Part shown: piece by piece, positions 31,176 through 43,974 of the stretch
Layout: every line of letters starts with the position of its first letter
How positions within the stretch are numbered: position 1 is the first letter of the stretch
DNA from: an uncultured Pelagibacteraceae bacterium
GTDB taxonomy: Bacteria; Pseudomonadota; Alphaproteobacteria; Pelagibacterales; Pelagibacteraceae
NCBI GenBank assembly: GCA_902582605.1
Contig: CACHSP010000003.1
Location: forward strand, 70,876-127,781
DNA length: 56,906 bases
Direction: 5' to 3'
The notes under the pieces: generated by a model
What the model was told of the DNA's origin: nothing
The model's database searches: none
The model's input: the letters and a program-made list of their open reading frames with translations, nothing else
Made by a program: the position numbers and the translations under genes

Positions 31176-31885
31176 TATTTTTTCTTTTTCTCCGGTGTTT
31201 TCTTAGCTAATTCAGCAGCTTTATGTTTTTCACTGATAGTCATTTTTTTTATATTTTTAACTGAACCTTTTACGAGAATTTCAGAGTTTTTTGCTCCTGG
31301 GATAGAACCTTTTAAATATAGAAGCTCATTTTCTAGATCCGTTTTGATAATTTCGATATTTTGCATAGTTCTTAATTTATCTCCCATATGTCCAGCCATT
31401 TTTTTTCCCTTAAATACTTTACCAGGATCTTGTCTTTGACCCGTTGAACCATGTGATCTATGTGAAATTGAAACACCATGTGTAGCTCTCAAACCACCAA
31501 AATTGTGTCTTTTCATAGCTCCTGCAAAACCTTTTCCAATCGTTTTTGATCTAGTATCTACAAATTTAACATCTTTAAAAATCTCTAAACCAAATTCATT
31601 TCCCTCTTTATAATTTTCAATATTTTGAACTCTATATTCTTTAAGTTTCTTTTTAGCTTCAGTATTTCTTTTTGAAAAATAACCTTTCATAGCCTTTGTT
31701 AGTTTTGAATTTTTGATTTTTCCGTATCCAAGTTGAACAGCGGTGTAACCTCTTTTTTCTTTATCTATTACCTGTATTACTCTAGCTTTCTCCATCTTTA
31801 ATACAGTAACTGGCACCAACTGACCAGATTTATAAAATTCTCTAGTCATTCCAATTTTTTTTCCTATCAAAGCAATCTCACTCAT
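31175..31885 (-). CDS. rplC: 50S ribosomal protein L3
   Basis: 236 aa, longer than the E. coli 209 because of a Lys-rich C-terminal tail. GKKIGMTREFYKSGQLVPVT start and HRSHGSTGQRQDPGKVFKGK are diagnostic; the Gln in the latter is the usual N5-methylation site. Confidence 0.97.
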   Translation of the reverse strand: MSEIALIGKKIGMTREFYKSGQLVPVTVLKMEKARVIQVIDKEKRGYTAVQLGYGKIKNSKLTKAMKGYFSKRNTEAKKKLKEYRVQNIENYKEGNEFGLEIFKDVKFVDTRSKTIGKGFAGAMKRHNFGGLRATHGVSISHRSHGSTGQRQDPGKVFKGKKMAGHMGDKLRTMQNIEIIKTDLENELLYLKGSIPGAKNSEILVKGSVKNIKKMTISEKHKAAELAKKTPEKKKK

Positions 31886-31887
31886 AA

Positions 31888-32196
31888 TTATATCTTAATC
31901 TCCACATCGACACCTGATGCTAAATCTAACTTCATTAAAGCCTCGACAGTCTGTGGTGTTGGCTCAATTATATCAATTAATCTTTTGTGAGTTCTCGACT
32001 CAAATTGTTCTCTACTTTTTTTATCTATATGAGGAGATCTTAAAACTGTATATCTTTCAATTCTAGTTGGTAATGGAATTGGACCTTTTATTGTAGCACC
32101 AGTTCTTTTAACTGTATTTACAATTTCTTCAGTTGAAGCATCTAAAATCTTATTGTCGTAAGCTCTAAGTTTAATTCTAATATTCTGTTTTTCCAC
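31888..32196 (-). CDS. rpsJ: 30S ribosomal protein S10
   Basis: 102 aa. [14 protein letters not shown] start and [19 protein letters not shown] signature. Also the NusE partner of NusB in antitermination. One base after fusA. Confidence 0.98.
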   Translation of the reverse strand: MEKQNIRIKLRAYDNKILDASTEEIVNTVKRTGATIKGPIPLPTRIERYTVLRSPHIDKKSREQFESRTHKRLIDIIEPTPQTVEALMKLDLASGVDVEIKI

Positions 32197-32197
32197 T

Positions 32198-34276
32198 TTA
32201 ACCTGCTATTTTTTTTGTTACTTCGTCTTGAACATTTTGTGGCACTTTTGCGTAGTGATCAAAAAACATTGAGTATTGTGCTCGCCCTTGGGACATTGAT
32301 CTTAAACTATTAATGTATCCAAACATATTTGCTAAAGGCACCATTGCAGTTATTACGGTTGCATTACCTCTTTGTTCTTGAGTGCTTATTTGTCCTCTTC
32401 GACTATTTAAGTCTCCAATAACATCGCCCATATAGTCTTCCGGCGTTACTACTTCAACTCTCATGACTGGCTCTAATAATTTTAAACCACCTTTTGTACA
32501 AGCATCTTTAAAACATGCTCTGCTTGCTAGTTCAAAAGCTAATACGCTAGAGTCAACATCGTGATGTAAACCATCTAAAATTGTAACTTTATAGTCAATC
32601 ATTGGAAACCCTGCTAAAATTCCACCATCAGATACTGTTTCGATACCTTTTTCAACGCCTGGAATAAATTCTTTTGGAATTGCTCCACCTTTAATTTTGC
32701 TTTCAACAGCTCTCCCTTTACCAGGTTCTTGCGGTTCTACTAATAATTTTACTTTTGCAAATTGTCCTGCACCACCACTTTGTTTTTTATGTGTGTATTC
32801 TACTTCTGATGAGTTTTCTATTGTTTCTCTGTATGCTACTTGTGGAGCTCCGACATTTGCTTCAACTTTAAATTCTCTTTTCATTCTATCAACAATGATA
32901 TCTAAGTGTAATTCACCCATTCCTTTTATAATCGTTTGTCCAGACTCTTCGTCAGATGAAACTCTAAACGAGGGATCTTCTTTGGCTAATCTGCCTAATG
33001 CTTCTCCCATTTTCTCTTGGTCAGCTTTTGTTTTTGGTTCAACAGCAATTTCAATTACTGGGTCAGGAAATTCCATAGGTTCTAGAAGGACTGGATTATC
33101 TTTATTACATAACGTGTGACCAGTAATAGTATTTTTCAAACCAGCTAGAGATACAATATCTCCTGCGTTAGCTTCTTTGATGTCCTCTCGAGAGTTAGCA
33201 TGCATTAATAACATCCTGCCGACTCTTTCTTCTTTTTCTTTTGATGAATTGTATACAGCCGTTCCTGTTTTTATTGTGCCTGAATAAACTCTAATAAATG
33301 TTAAAGATCCAACAAATGGGTCATTTGCCACCTTAAATGCTAGTGCAGAAAATGGTGCACTATCATCAAATTTCATTTCAATTTCATCCTCTGATCCCAA
33401 TTTAGTTCCTTTAATTGAACCAATATCAATAGGGCTTGGAAGATAGTTAATCACTGCATCAAGTAGTGGCTGAACACCCTTATTTTTAAAAGCTGAACCA
33501 GTTAATACAGGAACAAAATCAAAATTTAATGTTCCTTTTCTTATACATTTAATTAAATCTTCTTCTTTAATTTCTTCACCATTTAAATATGACTCCATCA
33601 ATTTTTCGTCTTGTTCTACAGCCATTTCGACTAATTCTGTTCGGTATTTTTGAGAGATTTCTTTAAGATCCTCTGGGATATCTTTATATTCCCATTCGGC
33701 ACCTAGAGCTTCATTTTTCCAAACTTGTGCTTTCATTTTCACAAGGTCAACAACACCAGTTAAAGAGGCTTCAATACCGATTGGTACCTGTATGACCAAT
33801 GGTTTTGCTCCCAATCTGTCTTTGATCATATCTACACATCTAAAAAAATCTGCACCCGTTCTATCTAACTTATTTACAAAACAAATTCTTGGTACTTTAT
33901 ATTTGTCAGCTTGTCGCCATACTGTTTCTGATTGAGGTTCCACACCTGCTACACCGTCAAATACTGCAACCGCACCATCAAGTACTTTAAGTGATCTTTC
34001 TACCTCAATTGTAAAATCTACGTGACCTGGTGTATCGATGATATTAATTCTATGGTCTTGCCAGAAGCAGGTTGTTGCTGCAGATGTAATTGTAATGCCT
34101 CTTTCTTGTTCTTGTTCCATCCAATCCATGGTAGCTGCACCATCGTGAACTTCACCGATTTTATGGCTTTTCCCCGTGTAATATAAAATTCTTTCAGTTG
34201 TAGTTGTTTTACCTGCATCAATATGGGCCATAATCCCAATGTTTCTATATTTGTCTAATGTGTGAGATCTAGCCAT
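32198..34276 (-). CDS. fusA: Translation elongation factor G
   Basis: 692 aa five-domain GTPase. G1 [14 protein letters not shown]3 DTPGHVDF and G4 [10 protein letters not shown] are present. The switch region carries [13 protein letters not shown]. Drives translocation and, with RRF, recycling. The usual str-operon tuf copy does not follow it; rpsJ does. Confidence 0.99.
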   Translation of the reverse strand: MARSHTLDKYRNIGIMAHIDAGKTTTTERILYYTGKSHKIGEVHDGAATMDWMEQEQERGITITSAATTCFWQDHRINIIDTPGHVDFTIEVERSLKVLDGAVAVFDGVAGVEPQSETVWRQADKYKVPRICFVNKLDRTGADFFRCVDMIKDRLGAKPLVIQVPIGIEASLTGVVDLVKMKAQVWKNEALGAEWEYKDIPEDLKEISQKYRTELVEMAVEQDEKLMESYLNGEEIKEEDLIKCIRKGTLNFDFVPVLTGSAFKNKGVQPLLDAVINYLPSPIDIGSIKGTKLGSEDEIEMKFDDSAPFSALAFKVANDPFVGSLTFIRVYSGTIKTGTAVYNSSKEKEERVGRMLLMHANSREDIKEANAGDIVSLAGLKNTITGHTLCNKDNPVLLEPMEFPDPVIEIAVEPKTKADQEKMGEALGRLAKEDPSFRVSSDEESGQTIIKGMGELHLDIIVDRMKREFKVEANVGAPQVAYRETIENSSEVEYTHKKQSGGAGQFAKVKLLVEPQEPGKGRAVESKIKGGAIPKEFIPGVEKGIETVSDGGILAGFPMIDYKVTILDGLHHDVDSSVLAFELASRACFKDACTKGGLKLLEPVMRVEVVTPEDYMGDVIGDLNSRRGQISTQEQRGNATVITAMVPLANMFGYINSLRSMSQGRAQYSMFFDHYAKVPQNVQDEVTKKIAG

Positions 34277-34282
34277 AATATT

Positions 34283-34753
34283 TTACCACCTAAAGTGTGC
34301 AAAAGCCTTATTGGACTCTGCCATTTTATGTACATCTTCTTTTTTCTTTACAGCTGCACCTTTTTTTTCATATGCATCATAAAGTTCATTAAAAATTTTA
34401 TCAGACATATGTTTATCTTTTCTTTTTCTTGCTGAATCTATAAGCCATCTGATAGCTAAAGCCTGTGCTCTTTTACTTTTAACTTCAACCGGAACTTGAT
34501 ATGTGGCTCCACCTACTCTTCGTGATCTTACCTCTACAGTTGGTTTAATATTATTGATTGCTTCATTAAAAATATTGATAGGTTCATCTTTTGATTTTGT
34601 TTTTATCTTTTCAATTGCATCATAAACTATTTTAGTAGCCACTCCTCTTTTGCCATCGTACATGATATTATTAATTAATTTAGGTATAATTGTGGAATTA
34701 AATTTTGGATCAGGAACAATATTTTTTTTTGGTTGTGTTTTTTTTCTAGACAT
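34283..34753 (-). CDS. rpsG: 30S ribosomal protein S7
   Basis: 156 aa. Helical protein with VRSRRVGGATYQVPVEV and the C-terminal AFAHFRW. Nucleates 30S head assembly. Between rpsL and fusA in standard order. Confidence 0.98.
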   Translation of the reverse strand: MSRKKTQPKKNIVPDPKFNSTIIPKLINNIMYDGKRGVATKIVYDAIEKIKTKSKDEPINIFNEAINNIKPTVEVRSRRVGGATYQVPVEVKSKRAQALAIRWLIDSARKRKDKHMSDKIFNELYDAYEKKGAAVKKKEDVHKMAESNKAFAHFRW

Positions 34754-34755
34754 GT

Positions 34756-35127
34756 CTATTTACCTTTTTTCGTTCCGTACAAAGATCTTCTTTTCTTTCT
34801 ATTTGCCACTCCTTGAGTGTCTAAATTACCTCTTAAAATATGATAACGAACACCTGGTAAATCTTTTACCCTACCACCTCTAATTAATACGACAGAATGT
34901 TCTTGAAGATTATGACCTTCCCCAGGTATATAAGCGGTAACTTCAAAACCATTTGACAATCTCACTCTAGCAACTTTTCTTAAAGCAGAATTAGGTTTTT
35001 TTGGTGTTGTAGTATAAACTTTTACACAAACACCTCGCTTTAAAGGTTGTTTTTGTAATGCTGGAACTTTGTTCCTAGCAATTGGTTTAGCTCTTTTTTT
35101 TCTTAACAACTGGTTAATAGTTGGCAT
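34756..35127 (-). CDS. rpsL: 30S ribosomal protein S12
   Basis: 123 aa. [14 protein letters not shown] and [14 protein letters not shown] keep the lysines whose changes give streptomycin resistance in other bacteria, so the protein is wild type there. Includes the [11 protein letters not shown] stretch. First gene of the str set, 166 bases after rpoC. Confidence 0.98.
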   Translation of the reverse strand: MPTINQLLRKKRAKPIARNKVPALQKQPLKRGVCVKVYTTTPKKPNSALRKVARVRLSNGFEVTAYIPGEGHNLQEHSVVLIRGGRVKDLPGVRYHILRGNLDTQGVANRKKRRSLYGTKKGK

Positions 35128-35293
35128 ATCTTTAAATTTTATAATTGTTTATTTTTGAATGAAATAACTGACAGGTTATTTGTGGCAGCGTTTAGTGTCT
35201 AAAGTTAACACTACATTCCAACCAAAAAATATCGCCAAAATACTTATTAATTTAATTTTGTCAAACTAAAACTAATTAGCAAATGTGTTATTT
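35128..35293 (-). promoter_or_regulatory. rpoC-rpsL intergenic leader with competing hairpins
   Basis: This 166-base gap is the longest inside the supercluster. On the minus strand it has a perfect stem AAATAAC/GTTATTT (35181-35175 with 35168-35162, loop of six). The GTTATTT arm can also pair, with one bulge, with AAATAAAC a few bases downstream, giving two exclusive folds just before rpsL. AT-rich boxes resembling -10 sites exist, but no full promoter could be assigned. Confidence 0.35.
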
Positions 35294-38200
35294 TTATTGA
35301 TTTACAGGGGTTTCTGGCTGTTCAATCTGTTCCTGCTCAGAAAGAAATTTATTGTCATCTTGTAGAGCTTTTTTGTTCCATTTATTTTTAATATTACCAG
35401 TTCCAGCAGGTACTAATCGTCCAACTATTACATTCTCTTTCAAACCATTAAGTGGATCAACTTTACCTTTGATAGCAGCATCTGTAAGAACTCTTGTAGT
35501 TTCCTGGAATGATGCAGCGGAAATAAAAGATTCAGTCTGTAGAGAAGCTTTGGTAATTCCCATTAAAACTCTTTCTCCAGTAGCTATTTTTTTACCCTCA
35601 GATTTTAATTTTTCATTAACGTTATCAAATTTGATTCTATCAATGATTTCACCAGGTAAATAAGAGGAATCACCAGTTGTTTTTACCTCAACTTTTTTCA
35701 ACATTTGTCTTAAAATAGTTTCTATGTGTTTATCGTTAATAATTACACCCTGTAATCTATAAACCTCTTGAACCTGATTAACGAAATATTCGGTTAAATC
35801 TTTTATGCCCATAATTCTGAGAATATCGTGTGGTAATGGCTGTCCATCTAGTAAATATTCTCCTTTTTTAATTTTTTCACCCTGATTGAAATTGATGTGT
35901 TTTCCTTTAGGTATTAAATAATTAGATGGTTCTGATCCATCTTCAGGCACAATTGATATTCTTTGTTTTCCTCTAACTTCTTTTCCAAATATAACTTGTC
36001 CATCGTTTTCAGCAATTATCGCACTATCTTTAGCTTTTCGAGCTTCAAACAATTCAGCAACTCTTGGAAGACCTCCAGTAATATCTTTAGTTTTAGTAGT
36101 TTCTTTAGGTAATCTAGCAATTACGTCACCAGCAGAAACTTTTTGACCATCTTTAACTGATAAAATTGAGTCAGGAACTAAATAATATCTTGCTTCATTA
36201 TCATCCGCCTTTTTAATGACGTTTCCTTTTTCATCTCTTAAAGTAATCCTTGGTTTTAAATCTGTACTTTTTGATTGAGAACGCCAATCAACAACTGATT
36301 TTGAGGAAATACCTGTTGCATCATCTGTAGTTTCTTGAATAGATACACCATCAATTAAATCAACATAGCTTGCAATACCACTTTTTTCAGCAATCACTGG
36401 GGTAGTATAAGGATCCCATTCACAAATTTTTGTATTAGCTTTAACTTTGTCATCATTTTTAAAAAATAATTTTGAACCATAAGCTACTTTATAAACAGCA
36501 ATTTGAACTCCATTATCGTCCTCAATAGATAATTGTGTATTTCTACCCATGACAATTAAGTTCTTTTTAGAGTCTTCTAAAATATTTGAATTAATAATTT
36601 TTAAAGTGCCCTCATTTTTTGTTACTATTTGTGAGTCTTGTTTAACTGAAGCAGTACCACCTACGTGGAAAGTTCTCATTGTTAATTGCGTCCCTGGTTC
36701 TCCAATCGATTGTGCAGAAATCATTCCAATAGCCTCACCAACATGTACCATTTGACCTCTTGATAAGTCTCGTCCGTAACAAGTTGCACAAACACCTTCT
36801 TTAGAACTACACGTCATAACTGAAAAAACTTTTAATGATTTTATTCCAGCAGAATCAATTTTATCACAACCAAATTCATCAATCATTGATGATTTCTTGA
36901 TTATTACTTCACCGGTTATAGGATGTTTTACATCAGTTGCAACAACTCTACCTAAAGCTCTTTCAGATAAACTCACAACGACATTACCACCTTCTAAAAT
37001 TTCTGATAATTCTATAAAACCAGGATTATCACAATTTTTTTTAGTAATTGTTAAATCTTGAGCAACATCGCAAAGTCTTCTCGTTAAATAACCTGAACTT
37101 GCAGTTTTAAGGGCTGTATCAGCTAGACCTTTTCTAGCACCATGTGTAGAATTAAAATATTCTAATGCAGTTAAACCTTCTTTAAAATTCGAGGTTATTG
37201 GGCTTTCAATAATTTCACCTGATGGTTTTGCAATAAGTCCTCTCATTCCAGCTAATTGTTTCATTTGTGCTGCAGATCCTCTTGCTCCACTATCTGCCAT
37301 CATAAATACTGAATTTATTTTCAATCCTTCTGAAGTTTTTTCTGTTGCGGAAATTCCTTTCATCATCTCACCTGCAACTTTATCTGTACATTTTGACCAA
37401 GCATCAACGACTTTATTATATTTTTCACCCCTAGTGATTAAACCTTCTGCATATTGTGTCTCATAATCAGCAATTAATTTTTTTGTGTCATCGATTAATT
37501 GGGTTTTATTTTCGGGGATAACTAAGTCATCTTTACCAAAAGAAATCCCAGCTTTAAATGCATGTTTAAAGCCTAGATCTTTTAATTTATCACAGAAAAT
37601 AACTGTTGTTTTTTGACCACAAAATCTAAAGACAATATCAATAATTTCCGAAACTGTTTTCTTTGGTAAAATTCTATCTATCAAAGAAAACTTAATATTA
37701 TTATTTTTTGGCAATAAGTTAGCTAGTAAAAATCTTCCTGCAGTAGAAGTGTACTTCTCAAATTTTTGATTACCTTTTTCATCAATTGTCTCAAATCTAG
37801 AAATAATCGTGCTATGGACTTTTATTTGACCAGAAGAAAGCGCAAATTCAATTTGATCTGCATTTAAAAAATATCCAGCTGGCTTATCAGTGACTGGTTC
37901 TTGAGATAAATAATAAATTCCTAAAATCATATCCTGACTTGGGACAATTATTGGCTTCCCGTTAGATGGAGAAAGAATATTGTTAGTTGATAGCATTAAT
38001 ATTCTAGCCTCAAGTTGTGCCTCCAAACTTAAAGGAACGTGAACAGCCATTTGATCACCATCAAAATCTGCATTAAACGCAGCACATGTTAAAGGGTGTA
38101 ATTCAATCGCATCTCCCTCAATTAATTTTGGTTCAAAAGCTTGAACTCCCAACCTGTGAAGTGTTGGAGCTCTGTTAAGTAAAACTGGATGTTCTCTAAC

Positions 38201-39457
38201 AATTAATTCAAGTGCATCCCAGACAGCGTTGGTTTCTTTCTCAACTAGTTTTTTTGCTTGTTTAATTGTTGATGCTAAACCTAGTTTATTAAGTCTAGCA
38301 TATAAAAATGGTTTAAATAACTCTAACGCCATTTTTTTTGGCAATCCACATTCGTGTAATTTTAGGTCTGGACCTACTACGATGACTGAACGACCAGAGT
38401 AATCAACTCTTTTACCAAGAAGATTTTGTCTAAATCTTCCTTGTTTTCCTTTTAACATCTCAGCTAAAGATTTTAATGGTCTTTTACCTGTTCCAGTAAT
38501 TACTCTACCTCTTCTTCCGTTATCAAAAAGTGCATCAACAGACTCTTGTAACATTCTTTTTTCATTTCTGATGATAATATCAGGTGCCTTTAGATCCATT
38601 AGTCTCTTTAAACGATTATTTCTATTAATAACCCTTCTATAAAGATCATTTAGATCTGATGTTGCAAATCTTCCGCCATCTAAAGGAACTAATGGTCTTA
38701 ATTCTGGTGGAATAACTGGAACAACAGTCATGATCATCCACTCAGGTTTTTGACCAGTTTCAATAAAAGACTCAATTAATTTTAATCTCTTAATAGCTCT
38801 TTCTTCATTAACTTTTGATTTCGTCTCTTTGATATAATCAACAAGATTTTTTCTCTCTAAATCTAAATCAAGATTTTTAAGCATTTCCAGAACTGCTTCA
38901 GCTCCAATTCCAGCTGTAAAAGCCTCCTCACCATATTCATCTTGATATTTTGCTAGTTCCTCTTCATTTAAAAGCTGATTTTTTTGCAGACCTGTTAAAC
39001 CTGGTTCAATGACAATAAAATTTTCAAAATACAAAACCCTTTCGACTTCTTTGAGCTTCATATCAACAGCAAGTGCTATTCTACTTGGTAGTGATTTTAA
39101 AAACCATATATGTGCAACAGGTGTTGCTAAATTAATATGACCCATTCGTTCTCTTCGAACATTTGATTTTGTTACTTCAACACCACATTTTTCACAGATG
39201 ATGCCTCTAAATTTCATTCTTTTATATTTTCCACACAAACACTCGTAATCTTTAATTGGACCAAATATTCTTGCACAGAAAAGACCGTCTTTCTCTGGTC
39301 TAAAAGTTCTATAATTAATAGTTTCTGGTTTTTTAATTTCACCATAGGTCCAAGATTTTATTTTCTCTGGGCTAGCTAGTGAGATCTTGATACTATTAAA
39401 ATTTTGAGCTTCAGATATTTCCGAATTTTTAAATAGATCTGTAAGTTCTTTTTTCAT
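35294..39457 (-). CDS. rpoC: RNA polymerase beta' subunit
   Basis: 1387 aa. N-terminal zinc site with CLCGKYK and CEKCGVEV, the catalytic NADFDGDQM loop with three Mg-binding aspartates, and the second zinc site ([15 protein letters not shown]). The trigger loop region is conserved and the C-terminus ends in an acidic Gln/Glu tail. Starts two bases after rpoB. Confidence 0.99.
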   Translation of the reverse strand: MKKELTDLFKNSEISEAQNFNSIKISLASPEKIKSWTYGEIKKPETINYRTFRPEKDGLFCARIFGPIKDYECLCGKYKRMKFRGIICEKCGVEVTKSNVRRERMGHINLATPVAHIWFLKSLPSRIALAVDMKLKEVERVLYFENFIVIEPGLTGLQKNQLLNEEELAKYQDEYGEEAFTAGIGAEAVLEMLKNLDLDLERKNLVDYIKETKSKVNEERAIKRLKLIESFIETGQKPEWMIMTVVPVIPPELRPLVPLDGGRFATSDLNDLYRRVINRNNRLKRLMDLKAPDIIIRNEKRMLQESVDALFDNGRRGRVITGTGKRPLKSLAEMLKGKQGRFRQNLLGKRVDYSGRSVIVVGPDLKLHECGLPKKMALELFKPFLYARLNKLGLASTIKQAKKLVEKETNAVWDALELIVREHPVLLNRAPTLHRLGVQAFEPKLIEGDAIELHPLTCAAFNADFDGDQMAVHVPLSLEAQLEARILMLSTNNILSPSNGKPIIVPSQDMILGIYYLSQEPVTDKPAGYFLNADQIEFALSSGQIKVHSTIISRFETIDEKGNQKFEKYTSTAGRFLLANLLPKNNNIKFSLIDRILPKKTVSEIIDIVFRFCGQKTTVIFCDKLKDLGFKHAFKAGISFGKDDLVIPENKTQLIDDTKKLIADYETQYAEGLITRGEKYNKVVDAWSKCTDKVAGEMMKGISATEKTSEGLKINSVFMMADSGARGSAAQMKQLAGMRGLIAKPSGEIIESPITSNFKEGLTALEYFNSTHGARKGLADTALKTASSGYLTRRLCDVAQDLTITKKNCDNPGFIELSEILEGGNVVVSLSERALGRVVATDVKHPITGEVIIKKSSMIDEFGCDKIDSAGIKSLKVFSVMTCSSKEGVCATCYGRDLSRGQMVHVGEAIGMISAQSIGEPGTQLTMRTFHVGGTASVKQDSQIVTKNEGTLKIINSNILEDSKKNLIVMGRNTQLSIEDDNGVQIAVYKVAYGSKLFFKNDDKVKANTKICEWDPYTTPVIAEKSGIASYVDLIDGVSIQETTDDATGISSKSVVDWRSQSKSTDLKPRITLRDEKGNVIKKADDNEARYYLVPDSILSVKDGQKVSAGDVIARLPKETTKTKDITGGLPRVAELFEARKAKDSAIIAENDGQVIFGKEVRGKQRISIVPEDGSEPSNYLIPKGKHINFNQGEKIKKGEYLLDGQPLPHDILRIMGIKDLTEYFVNQVQEVYRLQGVIINDKHIETILRQMLKKVEVKTTGDSSYLPGEIIDRIKFDNVNEKLKSEGKKIATGERVLMGITKASLQTESFISAASFQETTRVLTDAAIKGKVDPLNGLKENVIVGRLVPAGTGNIKNKWNKKALQDDNKFLSEQEQIEQPETPVNQ

Positions 39458-39459
39458 AA

Positions 39460-42400
39460 TTAATTTAATTCCACATTTAATGCCAAAGATTTAATTTCTT
39501 TAACAAGTACGTTAAATGATTCTGGTATTCCAGACTCAAAGTTTTCTTCACCCTTAACAATAGTCTCATAAACTTTTACTCTTCCGGCAACATCATCAGA
39601 TTTTACAGTAAGTATTTCTTGAAGTGTGTATGATGCACCATATGCCTCAAGTGCCCATACCTCCATTTCACCAAACCTTTGTCCACCTAATTGAGCTTTT
39701 CCACCCAATGGTTGTTGAGTTACTAAACTATAAGGACCAGTAGATCTAGCATGAATTTTGTCTTCCACTAAATGATGAAGTTTAAGCATGTAAATTATTC
39801 CAACAGTAACTGGTCTGTCAAATTTTTCACCAGTTCTTCCATCCCATAAATAAGTTTGTCCTGATTTAGGTAAATTTGCTAACTCTAACATTTCTGTTAC
39901 ATTTTTTTCCTTAGCTCCATCAAAGACTGGAGTGGATATAGCTATACCATTTTGTAAATTTTCACATAAATCCTTAAATTCTGTTTTACTTAATTTATCT
40001 ACTTTTTGATCAAATATTTCTTCACCGTAAACAGATTTTAAAAAACTTTCTATTTTTTCATTCCTCTCAATTTTTTTATTATTTTCATTAACTAAATTCT
40101 TTATTTGCTCACCAAATTCTTTACATGCCCATCCTAAGTGAGTTTCAAGTATTTGCCCTACATTCATACGACTAGGTACACCTAAAGGATTTAAAACTAT
40201 GTCCACTGGTCGTCCATCCTCTCTGTAAGGCATGTCTTCAACTGGTACAATCTTACTGACAACACCTTTATTGCCATGTCTTCCTGACATTTTATCACCT
40301 GGTCTTAATCTTCTTTTGATTGCAACAAAAACTTTTACCATTTTCATCACACTAGGTAATAAATCATCACCACTTCTTATTTTTAAAACTTTATCTTCAA
40401 ATCTTTCAGTAATATCTTGTTTTGCTTTGTTATACTGATCTTTTAGTTGTAAAAATGCATTTTCATTTTTTGGATTTGAAATAGTTAATTTAAAAAGATC
40501 ATTAATAGATATTTTATTAATAGTTTCGAAATCTAATTTAGAACCAGCTTCAACATCTTTTATTTTCTTTGAAAGGGTTTCTCCTGATAAAATTTGAGCA
40601 GCTCTTTGTTTAATACTTCTCTCCAAAATTTCTTCCTCAACAATTTTATCTTGTTGCACTTGATCAATTTCAGCTCTTTCAATTGTGATAGATCTTTCAT
40701 CTTTTTCTATTCCATGTCTATTAAACACTCTTACATCGACTACAGTACCACTGCTTCCTCTAGACATCCTTAAAGATGTATCTGTCACATCAATTGCTTT
40801 TTCTCCAAAAATTGATCTTAACAATTTTTCCTCTGGACCTGATGCTGAATCTCCTTTAGGAGTTACTTTTCCTACCAGTATATCGCCTGCATTTACCTCT
40901 GCACCGATATATACTATTCCTGACTCATCTAAATTTTTTAGAGCTTCTTCATTAACATTAGGGATGTCTCGTGTTATTTCTTCTTCACCAAGTTTTGTAT
41001 CTCTTGCCATAATCTCATACTCAACAATATGTACTGAGGTAAATACATCATCAGTTACGCATCTTTCTGAAATTAAAATAGAGTCCTCAAAATTGTATCC
41101 TTGCCAAGGCATAAATGCTACAGTAACATTTTTACCTAAAGCTAACTCGCCTAATTTGGTCGAAGGACCATCTGCAATAATATCACCAGTTTTTACTTTA
41201 TCCCCTACTCTAACTAAAGGTCTTTGATTAATACATGTGTTTTGGTTAGATCTTTTAAATTTTTGTAAATTGTAAATATCAACACCAGATTTTGAGAAAT
41301 CAGTTTCTTCTGTAACTTTTATTACAATTCTTTTACCATCAATTTTATCTACTACTCCATCTCTTTTAGCAACAATTGTAACTCCCGAGTCTAATGCAAC
41401 ATCACTTTCTATTCCAGTTCCAACCAAAGGTGCCTCAGGTTTTAATAATGGAACAGCTTGTCTCATCATGTTAGAACCCATTAGTGCCCTGTTCGCATCA
41501 TCATTCTCTAAGAAAGGTATTAATGAAGCAGCTACCGAAACCAATTGTTTAGGCGATACGTCAATATAATCTATCGTTTCAGGTTTTGCCAAAAGGAAGT
41601 TTAAGTTTTGTCTACAAGAGACTAATTCCTCAACTATCTTTCCATTTTTATCAATTTTAGTATTTGCTTGGGCTATGGTAAATTTTGTTTCTTCCATTGC
41701 TGACAAATATTCTACTTTATCCTGAACAACGCCCTCTTTTACTCTCTTATAAGGACTCTCAATAAAACCATATTTATTAATTTTTGCATAAGTAGATAAA
41801 CTATTGATCAAACCAATATTTGGACCTTCTGGAGTCTCAATAGGACAGATTCTTCCATAATGAGTTGGATGAACGTCTCTAACCTCAAATCCAGCTCTCT
41901 CCCTTGTTAGTCCACCAGGACCTAAAGCAGAAACTCTTCTTTTATGAGTAATTTCTGAAAGTGGGTTTGTTTGATCCATAAATTGAGAAAGTTGAGAACT
42001 TGCAAAAAAATCTTTTAGTGAAATTGTAAGTGGTTTTGCATTTATCAAATCTTGTGGCATTGCTGACTCGATATCTAAAGTGGTCATTTTTTCTTTTATA
42101 GCCCTTTCCATTCTATAAACACCGATACGAGCTTGATTTTCAACTAATTCACCTACAGATCTAACTCTTCTATTTCCAAGATGGTCAATGTCATCAACTT
42201 CATCTTTACCATCCCTTAAGTCCAACATTTTACGAATAATTGCTAAAATATCATCATTTCTTAATATTGTTATTTTATCTGAGCATTCTAAATCTAATCT
42301 AGAATTCATTTTGACTCTTCCAACGTCAGACAAGTCATATCGGTCTGAGCTAAAGAATAAATTATTGAAAATTTGAGTTGCTATTTCAATTGTTGGAGGT

Positions 42401-43548
42401 TCACCGGGTCTTAACATCTTATAAATTTCAGTAATTGCCTCATCTTTAGTATTATTTTTGTCATTCAAAATTGTGGTGAGTAAATAAGGACCTTTGTTTA
42501 TAGAATTTGTTACAGAAATATCTAGACTTGTAATATTTGCATCTAAAATTTGTTGAATGATTGTCTCATTTAACTCAGTACCAATTTTTAATAATCCATC
42601 CTCTTGATCATTTAATTTAATATCTTTATGTAAAAACTTTCCAAATAATGATTCTTTCGCAACTAGTATATCTTTTAATCCATCATTAGATAATTTTTTA
42701 GCATTTAAGTAGTTTATTTTTTCTCCTAATTTAATTACAACTTTTCCTGATTTAGCATCAACAACTTCTTCAGAGAAATTTTTAGCTTTATAATTTTCAG
42801 GGTTAAATTTTGTTTTCCACTTTTCTGATTTTGTATCAAAGATAAATTTTTCTGACTCATAAAATTCATTTACAATTTCACTTTTTGAATAACCAAGAGC
42901 AAGCAATAATGTAGACGCAAGAATTTTTTTCTTTCTATCGATTTTAAAATATAAAAAATCTTTTACGTCATATTCAAAATCTAACCAAGATCCTCGATTA
43001 GGTATTACCCTGCAATTAAATAAAAGCTTCCCACTCGCATGTGTTTTACCTTTATCATGATCAAAAAATACCCCTGGGCTTCTATGCATTTGATTGACAA
43101 CAACTCTTTGAACACCATTAGTTATAAATGTTCCACTATTAGTCATCATGGGAACTTCCCCCATATAAACTTCTTGTTCTTTCGCTGATAAAATATCTTT
43201 TGTATTTGTTTCTTGGTTTATTTCATAAACAACTAAACGCAATGTACATTTTAAAGCTGAGGAATACGTTAAGCCTCTAGCAATACATTCTTCTACATCA
43301 AATTTTGGTTTTTCAAGTCTGTATGATACATATTCTAAAGTTGCTTTATCATTTAGATCTTCAATAGGAAAAATACTTTTAAATACTCTATCAAATCCTT
43401 TAGTTAAGTCACCTGCTTCAGGGTTAAAAATTGTTAATTCGTCGTAGGAATTTTTTTGAACTTCTATTAGATTAGGAATAGATAAACTTTCTTTAAGTTT
43501 TCCGAAACTCTTTCTAATATTTTTCTTTTCAGTAAAAGATATTTGCAT
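39460..43548 (-). CDS. rpoB: RNA polymerase beta subunit
   Basis: 1362 aa. The rifampicin pocket [20 protein letters not shown] and the following [13 protein letters not shown] have the common sensitive-type residues. The C-terminal [20 protein letters not shown] clamp region is intact. Separated from rplL by 57 bases containing a perfect hairpin. Confidence 0.99.
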   Translation of the reverse strand: MQISFTEKKNIRKSFGKLKESLSIPNLIEVQKNSYDELTIFNPEAGDLTKGFDRVFKSIFPIEDLNDKATLEYVSYRLEKPKFDVEECIARGLTYSSALKCTLRLVVYEINQETNTKDILSAKEQEVYMGEVPMMTNSGTFITNGVQRVVVNQMHRSPGVFFDHDKGKTHASGKLLFNCRVIPNRGSWLDFEYDVKDFLYFKIDRKKKILASTLLLALGYSKSEIVNEFYESEKFIFDTKSEKWKTKFNPENYKAKNFSEEVVDAKSGKVVIKLGEKINYLNAKKLSNDGLKDILVAKESLFGKFLHKDIKLNDQEDGLLKIGTELNETIIQQILDANITSLDISVTNSINKGPYLLTTILNDKNNTKDEAITEIYKMLRPGEPPTIEIATQIFNNLFFSSDRYDLSDVGRVKMNSRLDLECSDKITILRNDDILAIIRKMLDLRDGKDEVDDIDHLGNRRVRSVGELVENQARIGVYRMERAIKEKMTTLDIESAMPQDLINAKPLTISLKDFFASSQLSQFMDQTNPLSEITHKRRVSALGPGGLTRERAGFEVRDVHPTHYGRICPIETPEGPNIGLINSLSTYAKINKYGFIESPYKRVKEGVVQDKVEYLSAMEETKFTIAQANTKIDKNGKIVEELVSCRQNLNFLLAKPETIDYIDVSPKQLVSVAASLIPFLENDDANRALMGSNMMRQAVPLLKPEAPLVGTGIESDVALDSGVTIVAKRDGVVDKIDGKRIVIKVTEETDFSKSGVDIYNLQKFKRSNQNTCINQRPLVRVGDKVKTGDIIADGPSTKLGELALGKNVTVAFMPWQGYNFEDSILISERCVTDDVFTSVHIVEYEIMARDTKLGEEEITRDIPNVNEEALKNLDESGIVYIGAEVNAGDILVGKVTPKGDSASGPEEKLLRSIFGEKAIDVTDTSLRMSRGSSGTVVDVRVFNRHGIEKDERSITIERAEIDQVQQDKIVEEEILERSIKQRAAQILSGETLSKKIKDVEAGSKLDFETINKISINDLFKLTISNPKNENAFLQLKDQYNKAKQDITERFEDKVLKIRSGDDLLPSVMKMVKVFVAIKRRLRPGDKMSGRHGNKGVVSKIVPVEDMPYREDGRPVDIVLNPLGVPSRMNVGQILETHLGWACKEFGEQIKNLVNENNKKIERNEKIESFLKSVYGEEIFDQKVDKLSKTEFKDLCENLQNGIAISTPVFDGAKEKNVTEMLELANLPKSGQTYLWDGRTGEKFDRPVTVGIIYMLKLHHLVEDKIHARSTGPYSLVTQQPLGGKAQLGGQRFGEMEVWALEAYGASYTLQEILTVKSDDVAGRVKVYETIVKGEENFESGIPESFNVLVKEIKSLALNVELN

Positions 43549-43560
43549 CTATGTTTTAAT

Positions 43561-43584
43561 ACTGATTAAATTTAATTAATCAGT
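43561..43584 (-). promoter_or_regulatory. Perfect hairpin between rplL and rpoB
   Basis: The 57-base gap holds ACTGATTAA, six bases, TTAATCAGT: a nine-base-pair stem with no mismatch. On the minus-strand RNA the next bases are AUUAAAACAUAG before the rpoB ATG, so there is no U-run and it is not a classic terminator. Position matches the E. coli rplL-rpoB attenuator/RNase III site, so RNA processing or partial attenuation is the likeliest role. Confidence 0.6.
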
Positions 43585-43605
43585 ACTTAAAAATTTCCTG
43601 TTAAT

Positions 43606-43971
43606 TTACTTAAGTTCTACTTTTGCCCCTGCAGCTTCTAACTTAGCTTTTATTTCCTCTGCTTCTTTTTTTGGTACACCAGCTTTTACTTCTTTAGGTG
43701 CGCCCTCTACCAAGTCTTTTGCTTCTTTTAGACCAAGAGAAGTTGCTGCTCTTACTTCTTTTATTACATTAATTTTTTTATCTCCTGCAGAAACAAGCAT
43801 GATTGAAAAGTCATCCTTTTCTTCTGCTGCTGCTGCAGCACCTGCTGCTGCTGGAGCTGCTGCTGCCATTGGCGTAACACCCCATTTTTCTTCTAGTTGT
43901 TTTGAAAGATCTGCTGCTTCAGCAACAGTTAAACTTGATAAGTCTTCGATAATTTTATTTAGGTCTGGCAT
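43606..43971 (-). CDS. rplL: 50S ribosomal protein L7/L12
   Basis: 121 aa. N-terminal dimerisation helices, an Ala-rich flexible hinge (about 35-52), then the C-terminal factor-binding domain with [20 protein letters not shown]. Present in several copies on the ribosome stalk; needs more protein than its neighbours, consistent with a regulatory hairpin after it. Confidence 0.98.
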   Translation of the reverse strand: MPDLNKIIEDLSSLTVAEAADLSKQLEEKWGVTPMAAAAPAAAGAAAAAEEKDDFSIMLVSAGDKKINVIKEVRAATSLGLKEAKDLVEGAPKEVKAGVPKKEAEEIKAKLEAAGAKVELK

Positions 43972-43974
43972 AAT

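Noticed and set aside
40685..41227. 180-aa plus-strand frame inside rpoB
   Set aside because: Complementary shadow of a highly conserved coding region, with Ser/Pro-rich composition typical of antisense frames.
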